From assembly GCF_007655135.1 (NCBI RefSeq), contig NC_045128.1:15578230-15642229 (forward strand): a stretch of DNA of 64,000 nt. The letters are read 5' to 3'. Under the pieces are notes generated by a model. That model was not told where the DNA came from. It was given only the letters and a program-made list of their open reading frames with translations, and ran no database searches. The stretch is from Punica granatum (taxonomy: Eukaryota > Streptophyta > Magnoliopsida > Myrtales > Lythraceae). This document shows, in pieces, positions 1 through 10,358 of the stretch (the first letter of the stretch is position 1; every line of letters begins with the position of its first letter). The position numbers and the translations under genes were made by a program.

Positions 1-1740
1 CCAGGTATCTCATAATACTCCCCCTCAAGTTGGAGCATGAGGATCCCGAATACCCAACTTGCTAAGAATAATATGAAACCGGCCCTGTCCCAATGCCTTG
101 GTGAAGATATCTACAAGCTGCATATTAGTTGAAATATGCGAAGTGTCAATAGTGTGGGACTTGATGTGTTTACGAACAAAATGACAGTCTATCTCAATGT
201 ATTTCCTGCATTCGTGAAACACCAGATTAACAGCAATGTGAAGTGCAGCCTGATTATCACAGAAGAGCCGGGTAAGATGGGTAAACTTCACTCCAAGGTA
301 GGCAAGAAGACCACATAGCCAAATAACCTCAATCATAGCAGCAGCCATTACCCTATATTCAGCTTCAACGGAAGATCGAGAAACAATAGTCTGGTTCTTC
401 ATTTTCCAAGAAATCGGACAACCGCCTAGTGTAATAAAGTATCCCGTGACAGATCGACGAGTCATCGAGCAGCTTGCCCAATCAGAATCGCAATAAGCAA
501 CAAGATCTAGATTATCCTACTAAAGAAATATACCATGTCCTGGAGATTGTTTCAAGTATCAAAGCACTCGCATAGCAGCGTCCCAATGAGGCTGACGAGG
601 ATGTTGCGTGAACTGAGTCAATATGTGACAGAATAACTAATATCCAATCTTGGAATGGTGAGATAGATGAGACAACCCATTAAACTCCTATTTTGGCTTG
701 GATCCTCAAGAGGGTCACTTGAGTTTGCAGAGAGACCATGATCCTATTCCATCGGGAATAGAGAAGGACGCGAACCAAGCATCCAGCACTTAGTGAGAAT
801 ATCCAATACATACCTTCACTGATTGAGAAATAGACTCGAGCATATCCGAGCAACCTCTATGCCCAGGAAGTAACGAAGTGGTCCTGGATCCTTAATGCGG
901 AAGCACTGATCAAGATATCGCTTGAAGGATGCACACTGCAAGGAATTGTTTCCAACAACCAAGAGATCATCCATATAAACAAGAATTGCCAAAAAATACT
1001 ACCACTCGCAAATGTGAACAAGGAATGGTCCGCACCGAACTGTTGAAATCCATATCTGCATAAAGCATCAACGAACTTTGAATGCCAGTTTCGCGAAGTC
1101 TAACGAAGACCATAAAGAGACTTACGAAGCCAGCAGACGAGCCTAGTTCGCTTAGAAGAAAAGCCCTGTGGCACCTTCATGTAAACTTCTTCGTCTAAAT
1201 CACCATGCAATAACGCATTCTGAACTTCCATTTGATGAATTTCCCAACCTCTTGCCATAGCAATAGTCCATAAAAAGAACACAGGGATGAGTTTTGTTAC
1301 TGGAGCAAACGTTTCATAGAAATTAATACCTTCAACCTGTGTAAATCTTCTTCTTGATCTTTTACACCCACTTACAGTCGATTAGGTGCTTCGCTGGAGG
1401 TAAAGACTCAAGGGTCCAAGTGTGATTAAGTTCCAAGGCCCAAATTTCCTCGGTCATGGCCTCAAGCTATTTGGGGTCACAAACCGCCTCCCTATAAGAA
1501 CGAGGCTCCACTCCTGAATCCAATATAGCTACATATGACAAAAATTAATTTGAAGCATCAGTATAGTTGGTAAATTGCTCAATAGGATATCATATACCCG
1601 AGGAGTCTAGGATGGAGTAAAGGAAAGGAGGGATAAATTGCATATGTGAACAACAAAATCCTTGAAGTGGCCAGGCGTTTTTGTTTGACTATCTTAACGT
1701 CATGGAACAAAATTCGAAGTCTCATCATGATTCCTCGCAG
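1..1740 (-). mobile_element. Decayed Ty1/copia retrotransposon, 3' half of pol
   Basis: Read on the minus strand, this is the end of a copia polyprotein in the order integrase/RT hinge, reverse transcriptase, RNase H. The RT start (1100-1282) has the copia pattern with QMEVQNALLHGDLDEEVYMK and SLYGLR. The RNase H (25-465) has [21 protein letters not shown] and VDIFTKALG. Stops and frame changes between 465 and 1100 and upstream of 1282 break the reading frame, so it is not functional. A polypurine tract (minus strand, about 29 to 17, GAGGGGGAGT) is followed by what should be the start of the 3' LTR, which runs off the left edge. Gag, protease and the 5' LTR are absent: around 1740 the copia sequence meets a CACTA end. 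Confidence 0.88.
25..465 (-). pseudogene. copia RNase H domain fragment
   Basis: An open stretch of 146 codons corresponds to the copia-type RNase H that removes the RNA strand during reverse transcription. The catalytic-region signature [10 protein letters not shown] and the segment CDNQAALHI are readable, as is the C-terminal KALG block. The upstream RT is interrupted, so the fragment has no normal start and is not expected to be a gene. Its immediate downstream neighbour is the polypurine tract near position 20, as expected for the end of a copia pol. Confidence 0.85.
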
Positions 1741-1744
1741 TGGG

Positions 1745-2221
1745 TGGTGGCTGCGATCTTAGGCAACCCTTCCAGGCGTTGCCTAAGGTATCCCTATGGC
1801 GATGCTTTCAAAACCGTCGCCATAGGGGTACTTTAGGCGATGCGTCCGTGCATCGACAAAGGTATTATTGGCCGACGCTTTTCAAAGTGTCGCCATAGAT
1901 CCTACCATTTTTTGAAAGCGTCGCCATAGATCCCACCTATGCCGACGTTTTTGGGAAGCGTCGCTTTAAGAACCCATATGCTTACTTTTTGTGACGACAC
2001 TTCCAAGCGTCACCATAGGTTGGATCTAGGTCGACGCTTTTGAAAGCATCGCCATAGGTGGGATCTATGGCAATGATTTTGAAAGCGTTGCCCAAGGTCC
2101 ATTTGTGATATCTATGGCGATGCTTTCAAAAGCGTTGCCCAAAGTTATTTGTCATACCTTTTGTACTGCTTTTGAAAACGCTGCCAAAAAAAGGTCGCCT
2201 TAAGTACTTTTTCTTGTAGTG
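1745..2221 (-). mobile_element. Terminal part of a CACTA (En/Spm) DNA transposon
   Basis: The right edge ends with TTCTTGTAGTG (2211-2221), which on the other strand is the classic CACTACAAGAA terminus of CACTA elements. Inside lie many alternating direct and inverted copies of a unit resembling GCGACGCTTTCAAAAGCGTC followed by GCCATAGATCC. That is the expected subterminal array that binds the transposase. No transposase reading frame and no matching left terminus are visible in the window, so this is one end only. It is truncated or interrupted where it meets the copia remnant near 1740. Confidence 0.82.
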
Positions 2222-2660
2222 ACGGGAGGTGGACATGCATTTACAACTTTCATTGTGAAAATGGAGGAAACTATGTTTGTGTTTGGAACAGTGGCAAAGC
2301 TACATATTTTCCTTAGTAGGAAATGTCTCAAAACTTTTCTCTAAGGAAACTGAACAATCGAACAGATCTATTCTCTCTAAACTGAGATATCTCAATTCCT
2401 CTCTTTAAGTATTGGATGTTGGTTCACCCATTAGTTGTATAGGCGAGGCCACGTCAGGCCAACAAGAAGCTGCATTTGGCTTCACTGACCCCATACCTGT
2501 CAGGAAGGTCCCTCTCGCAATCGGCATGGTGGAGCATCGAGGCAACAACGGTATAAAATGCGACAGTGAAATAAGTGGCATGAGACAGTGAACTCTTTTT
2601 TTTTTTTCCTTGGACAATAGAGAATTCTATGTTTAGTTGAGGGTGAAAGTGCTATTTGAA
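2222..2660. other. Intergenic, nothing recognised
   Basis: The stretch right of the CACTA terminus has no recognisable domain. A 70-codon open stretch on the minus strand (2405-2617) does not resemble a family I know and is probably chance. Confidence 0.5.
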
Positions 2661-2664
2661 TATT

Positions 2665-2865
2665 ATTTTTTTTGTATATTCTGGTGTTCGAAAGTCTAAC
2701 AGGTCTCGACTAATCTATTTCAAATTAAGTCGATCTACTAAGAGACAAAACTCTCCCGGAAGAAGGATTTTTTTTTCCAATCATAAGAGTCGAACATAAA
2801 ATATTGCTTAGAAAAATAATTGTTGAATTACTTAAACCAACCTTAATGATTGTTATTGGAGTACT
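2665..2865 (-). mobile_element. SINE copy, minus strand (family shared with 52311 and 58501)
   Basis: Read on the minus strand this segment parallels the two SINE copies at 52311-52488 and 58501-58682. It has a GTTCGACTC box-B-like motif, then GAGAGTTTTGTCTCTTAG, GATTAGTCGAGACC and a terminal A-run (T-run at 2665-2673 on the plus strand). It is diverged and no clean target-site duplication could be seen. Confidence 0.6.
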
Positions 2866-2869
2866 TTAA

Positions 2870-4160
2870 CTCGGTGTGGGGTATAAGGAACCGGCTTAGA
2901 ATATGAAATTTTTTTTTTCTTCCATGATCAGGAATAGTGTTTCCTTATTAGCCCGAAATGAGGTCTGTCTATGATTTACGGATTGAAAATTGCATCCAAA
3001 CTAGAATTGAGCCTTCTCTATAAAACTGGCCCAAAACGGGAAGGCCAATTTTGGGCTCCCAAACTGGACATAAGAGTACTTGAATTTATCTTATATTGAG
3101 CCTTCATTTCTCCACTTCTGCTTTTATATCTATCTATTATTATTATTAAGACAAAAGGATTACAGGTTGTTCATGGGACTGTAGGAGTTAGTCGAGCAAA
3201 AATCGGGCACTCTCCTTATTCCAAAAAAAAAAAAAATACAGACCAGAGCTTTCATTTAACTTCAATCTTCCAAGAATGCCTAGAAAGTAGAAACCACGTG
3301 TTTTAATTTACAAAATCCCATAAATTAAGGACATGATTGTAGATTTAACAACATAACTACCTGCTCTCTTCTTTCTTCCACTTTTCGCTCACTCTTTCTT
3401 TCACCCTCCAAAATCCGATGTGCAAGACCTTTTTTTTGACAATAATCGATTTCTTTATTTTTTTAAAAAAATGAAGAAAACAATATTATAATATTGTCAT
3501 AATTTATTATGATACTTATTACTTTTTTATTATGAAAAAATCAAGTGAATTTAATTGATAGGAAAAATAAAATAAAGAGGTTTAGATAACCGGTTAACTA
3601 GATTTTGTAAAATTCATGCGTAGTACGAGCATTTATCTAATACTTATATATATGAATTATCCCTCCCAATGTTTTATATGATTTTCATCTTATTTAAATG
3701 AACATCTTTGCTGAGTTGATTTCGAGCAAAAAGAATCTTTGCTGAGTTGATAATATATAAATAAATAAATAAGTGAAACACCAATTATAGTCTATTTTGT
3801 ATGAGTTAAAAAAAGCGGATGCAACCTTAAAGCTCTAATGCTCGGGCAATAATACTCCTAAATAAACCCAAAGTATATAAATGAGTCCATCCTTAATTAG
3901 ATTCCAATTACTCTTTTTTATCAACCATATATACAAAAAGTCTTATTAGTAATAACTAGAATGAAGAGTCATTTAATTTTAAATCGATATAAGTGTCATT
4001 GTCTGAGCTCTATTTTTCAATGGAAGGTTATGCAAGTGATTTGCGAACATGGAAAAATTTAACGAACGGGTGCCACCATCACAGTTGGGTAGGACTAAAT
4101 CAAGGAGGAGAGGGCTTTAAATATTCAATAGGAATTGGAGCGATTTGCAGAAGTCAATCA
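2870..4160. other. AT-rich intergenic stretch
   Basis: No coding signal. It contains A-runs near 3222-3235 and a short direct repeat of ATCTTTGCTGAGTTGAT (about 3704 and 3732), and is otherwise featureless. Confidence 0.5.
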
Positions 4161-4162
4161 AA

Positions 4163-4213
<51 letters not shown>
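4163..4213. repeat. Compound microsatellite (CT)n(TA)n
   Basis: A run of CT dinucleotides (4163-4187) passes directly into a TA run (4188-4213), followed by an imperfect TATG/TGTG stretch. Open frames here (about 3993-4436) are low-complexity translations of this repeat, not genes. Confidence 0.95.
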
Positions 4214-4217
<4 letters not shown>

Positions 4218-4219
4218 GT

Positions 4220-5390
4220 ATGTGTGTATGTATATATAAGTAAGTAGAACAGATCTTTTAAGGGAAGAGGAGATGTCATTTTTGGTAGCTTTAGACAGGG
4301 ATAGCTCCATCCAGTGCTTTCTTGATTGACCAAATGATTGCAGCCCTTCACCTTCGAACCTACTCATTAACTTCTTGAATAATAACAATAAACAACAAGA
4401 CAAACAAAACAGTATATGAAATGTTTTACCGGTCAAATCAAACTTAAGATGACTCCTTTAATCCCAGGTTGAGAGTGTTAATGCTGTATCTCACCCTTCT
4501 CGTATAGATACATAGTCATGCAAAATACAAATTGAAAAGCATATATGAAAATTGTTTTTATGTGAATTTAAATTATAGAAAGAAAAAAAAACATGGATAC
4601 AGACATCAACTGCATCATCATTTATATCATTATCATGGTACAAGAATGATAACATCAAGCCTTGCAAGGAAAAAAAAGTTTTGATGTAAGCAAGTTGCCC
4701 CATCTGGATATTTTATTACTTCCATGCATTTCTTAATTTTTACTTGTAAATTGTGTTAATTTTAGCTCGTTAGAAGTTAATTGATATAGAATGCAATTGA
4801 TAGAAAGGAATTTGTGAAGAAAAATGTAGACCGTTAGTAGAATTATGGTTCATTTCGGGTAGATTCCGTTACAGTAAACAACATCCTGAAATTTGTATTA
4901 GAAGTTGGTGCCAGCATCGCACATTGAAAAGTCACGCAATTTATAATTACCCGGTAACTGAGAAGTTTTCATGTGGAGGTATCTTTGAAATGAGCGATGT
5001 GACACCCATCCATACCCACGCCCACGCGTATATATGGCCTCCTTCAGATTGAGAGTCCAAATTTGCATATTGGCAGCAATTTATGGGAAAAGTAGAGTAA
5101 TGAGTCAACTGCTTTATGAGCCAACAAAATTTACCGAAAGAAAATAATGAGTGCTTCATATAATATTTGGTCAAAGAGAAATTATTATCCGGGAGTTGGC
5201 AACACTTGATATTTTATTTATTATTTATGAACGATAACCACGTATACTGCATAAAAGAAGATTAATTCGTTTTTAGGGGAGAAAGGAGACTAAATATAGT
5301 ATATAGCTCCAACTCGTGCTCGATCATGCTAAATTTTTTAAATGAACTTATATGCTCTTATCATTTATTTTGCTTTTCTTTTTTAGGCGG
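4220..5390. other. Intergenic, nothing recognised
   Basis: AT-rich DNA without domain-like translations on either strand. Short open frames (for example 4491-4703 and 4947-5174, minus) show no family resemblance. Confidence 0.5.
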
Positions 5391-5394
5391 GAGA

Positions 5395-5945
5395 GTTCTA
5401 ATCAGAAAAATTTCAAACTTTTCATATTTTAATAATTTTAGTACGAACTTTTTTTCTTAACCAATTAAATTACAAACTATCGATTTAATAACAATGTTAG
5501 TACACTGTCAATATCTTCATTATTTTAACCAGAATTGTTGGCATGTACATGACGGTGCCCCGTGGCTCACGGCAATTGACCGAATGAGTCCCACATTTTC
5601 TAAAAATAACAAATATTTTGAAATTAAGAAAAAAAAAGTTTGGGATTTTCAGCCAAACCTCCCCTCCTCCGCACTTTCCACCTTATGGCCTTTTTTCTCT
5701 TTTATGTTATTTTTTTTAATTTTCAAAACTTTTTTTAATTTTTTTAAATGTGGGATCCACTCGGCCAATCACCGTGAGTCACGTGATACTGTCATGCACA
5801 CGTTGGTAATTCCGGTTAAAATTAAATATTGACAGTATGCTAACATTATTATCAAATGAGTAGTTTGTGATTTAATTGGCTAAGAAAAAAGTTCATGCTA
5901 AAATCATTAAAATGTGAAACGTTTGGGATATTTTTTGTTATTAAC
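5395..5945. mobile_element. Foldback / MULE-like MITE with arms of about 220 bp
   Basis: The left arm (about 5395-5610) and the reverse complement of the right arm (about 5745-5945) align over nearly their full length. Examples are TTCTTAACCAATTAAATTAC versus TTCTTAGCCAATTAAATCAC, and ACTGTCAATAT in both. The short centre is T-rich. No transposase is present. Long terminal inverted repeats with a small core suggest a non-autonomous Mutator-like or foldback element; the exact ends and target-site duplication are not clear. Confidence 0.75.
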
Positions 5946-5946
5946 C

Positions 5947-6423
5947 ATTATCTTTAACAAGATATTATCTCTAATAGCGTACTTAGTCTATTAGATTAAA
6001 AAAAAACGCTATTGGGACATTAACTTGCCATGATCATGAATTACTTTCAAATTTCTAACACTTTCATTGTGCAAGCACCTCGTTCCAGTCTGGGTTACAA
6101 TTATTGTTTAAGGAGCACGTCGAATCAGAGAACAGGCCAAGCACTTGAAGATTGCCCATATGAAGACGGATTATCAAGAATAAACAGATCAGTTATCGAG
6201 CGTTGATCTCTAAATTTTGACTATTCATGCTTGTTTTCAAAATTTGTTCAAGTTAATTGGCAATATTTCTTTTTTCCTAGGACGCTCGTGTAAGACGGAT
6301 TTCGAAACATAACGCTCACTCTCGGGAGACCTTGCTTTAAACTCAATTGTTCGTATTTTTCATGTAAAAAGGCATAATAAATTTTCTCTGATTAAAACCC
6401 TTTGATTTATATATTTTATCCAA
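5947..6423. other. Intergenic, nothing recognised
   Basis: No coding or repeat signal beyond ordinary AT-rich sequence between the foldback element and LTR-like repeat A. Confidence 0.45.
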
Positions 6424-9255
6424 CATGACAAGGGTTCGAGACGGAGAAATCAATATTTTCACATAGCAAAAATATTCATGTCGGGATGGTTTCTAGTTAA
6501 GAAATGTTTTATAAACTCGAAGATATTTTTCGATAATTTGTCTCTACTCAAATGTGATCTAAAATCCCAAAAATGGTGAAAATACAATGCTTTTGAAAGT
6601 TTGAAGGCATATATGTAATTTTTGCCCGATCAAATCAGTTCAGTTCTACTAATTTAAGTCAGCATCCACCAAGGTGGAATTTTAGGACAGGGGAGTGGTT
6701 AGTAACTGCTCTTGCAGGCCACCTGTCCCAACAAACAAGTTTGGACAGCTGGATCCATTCAGAGCTCTCAAATTGTAAAAATTAAATTGTGTTTTTGTCT
6801 CTGAACAGTCAGTTGTTGCAAAACGACCCCCAACTCCCTTATGCCTATAAATAGGGGTTTGTTTTCAACAAGAGATGACTTTAGGTAATTCATATGTTGA
6901 AACTCTACCAAAATCATCCCAAATCTCTAATAACACCTATAGTTCATAGATATTAGTAGGATTTAGTGGGCCTGAGTGTGATTTCAACTGATTTCGTCCT
7001 CGTGAGTAAGAACCGTGCCGAACTAAGGTGTGATAGGCGACTTTTCGCTTCTGTTCAGATCCAGATGGCGCTCTTTAGCTTCCATCTTGGTCTTTTTGTG
7101 CTTAATTAGGATAGTTATGTGTAGATTAGATAACTAGGTTGATAAATTGAGTGAATTAGAGCTCATGTAGGATTAATTAAGTAGTATCTTGCTTAATTAG
7201 GAATTTGAATAATTAATCTTGATTGTACTCAGGAAATACTAATTGCATGTTAATTGGACTTGTTTTGGTATTAATTGAGTCAATTTGTGCATAATTAATT
7301 GCAATTAGTTATAATTAGTTGTAATTTGTCTATGTATGTGTTGATTACGTTCTAATTGGGTTTAATCTTACTTAATTGCTCGTGTTGACATTCTGGTAGT
7401 GTAGTAATTAGGTCAATTTGGGGTCAATTAGGTGTAATTTGCCTCAATTTGTGTATAGTCGGACTAATTACGAACTTAGCTACGTATGATTATGCTTGAA
7501 TTAGCTTAATTAAGTGAAATTAGCATGAAATTGGACTTTGTAACATTCTTGAATATTGTGATAAAATTGGCTTAGATGAGTCATTTTGATGATTTGTTGC
7601 TTGATTATGTCTAATTGCGTGTAATTAGCTTCCCATTGCTTCTAATTTTGCTCGATTGGATCTAATTAGTCTTAATTAGCTCTAAATTGACCTTTTAACC
7701 ATGTTGGAAATTTTTGCTGAATTGGTCCGAGTCCTAATTGATTGAAATAGGGGTCTATTGGACCTAATTAAGTGTTAATCATGTTGATTATTCATATATT
7801 GTTTGTAATAAGGCCTAATTGTGGCTAGTCCCTTCAATTTGTGTTTCAATTGATGTATGGATATCACGAATGTATGAATGATGTGTAGGACCGAGTGGAT
7901 TAGGGTCCAATTGAATCCAATCTTGCTTAATTAGAGTCTAATTATGAGTAATTAGAGTCTAATTAGGAGTAATTAGACCAATTTAGGTGAAATTGACTTG
8001 CTCAATGTTTCGACCTAAGGAATTAGAACACAGTCGAGTCTAATTGAATGTCTTTAGGCTTGATTATTGTGGATAACCACTTTTTTTAGTGTCAGCCAAA
8101 CTCGCGTGTGGCTAATCAAGTCAAAATCGATCAATCCGTGAAATTGACATGTTAACTTGTAATATTCATGTATACTTGGCCTAATTCATGGGTTAGGGGT
8201 AATTAGTAATTTAATTAGGAGTCTTAGGACCTAGAAAGGTCTTCGTGACCTCAAGGACCAGTCATTAGGACCTAGGATTTCTTAAATCGGATTAAAATTG
8301 ATCCTTTGGTTTAATCGATTTCTTGTATGAAAATGAATAATCATGTATATTGACATGAGCCACGAGGATTAAAGATAATCAACCCACTAATTGAGTCTTA
8401 GGATTTATCAAATTGATCTTGAGGGATTATGAGCACTTTTTTAGAATTTTGGGGATTAATCGGCTAATTCACATAAACATGGCCACGTGAATAAAATTGG
8501 GAAACCGTGAATAAAATGAGTAGGTATAAGAAATTAACTTAGAATTTTTCTAAGTTAGGGCCGTTAGGTCCATTTTCATCTTTTGAGCCTAAGGCTCATT
8601 TCTAGACCCACTTGGCCCGTTATGCGAATGTTGGCCTAGATGTATGGCCCATGTATGATTGGCTTGAAGGTATGATCATTCTCATTCTTTCTTGGTTCGA
8701 ATGTGTGGTCCATTTTGAGTCGGACTGTATAATTATATAAGCACTCAGCTCATTATGTGAATGTTTGCCTGAATGTATGACCCATGTATGATCGGCTTAA
8801 AGGTATAGCCATTCTCATTCTTTCTTGGCCCGAATGTGTGGGCCATTTTGAGTCGGACTGTACAATTATATAAGCACATGTATCGGAATTTGCAATTCAT
8901 TCTTTAATTTCCTTAGACATTCACGAGTGTAGACCCGACCCTAGGATTAAATAACTCAACTTTAACAAATAAAAAGTTTTAGAACTATTAAGAGCCTAGG
9001 AGGGCACTGAAAGGGTGAGTTATTGGCTTGTGGTCCTCTAATCTCGTAACAAGGCCCTCGGACTCATTTCTCTTGTTAGAAAGACCGAATTAAAACATAA
9101 ATCCTTAAATGGTTAGTATCTTGATCCCGTAGGTGATTTGGGTGGTTCACTAGCCAAATAAAATAGTGCAGTGGTGACTCTAACCCCAAATTGGTTCCCA
9201 GGCAACTTGTAATAATAGAACACCCCGAAGTCGGTAGCGAAGGCCTAAAAATCAC
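6424..9255 (+). mobile_element. LTR-like dispersed repeat, copy A (probable solo LTR of a Ty3/gypsy element)
   Basis: This block shares its order of sequences with copy B at 47149-48806. Both have a start around GGAGAAATCAATATT, then GTGGAATTTTAGGA, GGTTAGTAACTGCT, a TATA box (CTATAAATAGGGG here), a long AATTAG-rich stretch, and an end containing GTAACAA, TTAGTAT, CCAAATAAA, GTGGTGACTC and AGGCCTAAAAATCAC. A promoter-like TATA motif in the middle and no coding sequence fit an LTR. The GTGGTGACTC motif near the end is reminiscent of the U5 region of Tat/Ogre-type gypsy elements. Ends are approximate. Copy A is about 1.2 kb longer than B. Confidence 0.65.
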
Positions 9256-10358
9256 GCCGATGCAACACATTGCAAGAAAAATTTTATGCATTGATAAAAT
9301 GTTTATCAATCACATCATACTTCATGTTAAGCTATTTCTCCTTTTGATGCACATGGATCCATACCAAGGAAACGAGTGCAGCTACTTATTATGTAGAGTA
9401 CCTTGCTCCATCTATAGTTAATTAAGGTATTTTGATCACCCAACCAAAAAGATCATAATAAATCCTTCTTGAACGAAGGCATTCATGTGGCTTCTTATTT
9501 TATTTCCCTCTTTAATTATCAATTTTATACTATTGCCATAAGTCTAATGAACTTAATATAAGTACAATGTCACAAAATTATCTACCTGTACGTTCATTAC
9601 AAAACTCTACCAGCCCACATTGGCAATTTTTTAGACCCTCTGGCAGCATTTGGTGGACAGGATTTGACGAGATATAGAATCGGGATGGGATGAAATTTAT
9701 TGTGTCATTGATTTGCAATATCCCATTTAGTTGTTGGTACATGTCAATGATGGAGATTGAGATAAAAAAAACAAAAAACAAAAACAAAATGGTCACCTTA
9801 TCCTTTAAAAAATATTTCTGTAATTTTTCTTTAAAAAATAAATTTCAAAAAGAATAACAAAAAAATTAAAATAAATGGAGAGACTAGACAAGAATCGAAG
9901 AGGAAAGAGAGGAAGGACACGTCAGGCACCATGTCTTCGGTGATTTAGTCTTAGTGGTTAAAGTCCAGTCCCACCATCTCTTCACCTAAAGAGAAAGTTT
10001 GGAGTTGTAGTATCCCAACGCTGGCTGTTACAATCGCGATCAAGGTAATCGGTGATCTCTTTGACCATTAGCAACCTCGAACGGGACTATAGTGGTTGGC
10101 GTTAGGCTACTGCAGTCCCAATCACACACATTCTCTTCGAGTGAAGAGAAGGAAAGGCGACTGTGGGGTGACAATGCGTTGGCCACCGGTGCACCAAGCA
10201 AGGCCATTATCCAAAAGTCGGATACCCAAAAAATTAGACTTGACTTGAACCGAAAAAAAAAAAAAGAAAAATTTTGAAAAATCACTTGGAATTTGGATGG
10301 TTTTGTTCTGCATATTCGGATCCTGGGACGATTTTTGGGTTCAAGCATGACACACCAC
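9256..10358. other. Intergenic stretch with a possible SINE fragment
   Basis: No convincing gene. Around 9935-10030 the segment TAGTCTTAGTGGTTAAAG followed about 50 bases later by GAGTTGTAGTATCCC resembles degenerate Pol III A and B boxes, so a short SINE piece is possible. The minus-strand open frame at 10040-10348 (102 codons, F-rich low-complexity centre) is unassigned. Confidence 0.35.

Noticed and set aside
4158..4436. Minus-strand open frame of 92 codons next to the microsatellite
   Set aside because: Its end is a translation of (CT)n(TA)n and the rest shows no domain; treated as chance.
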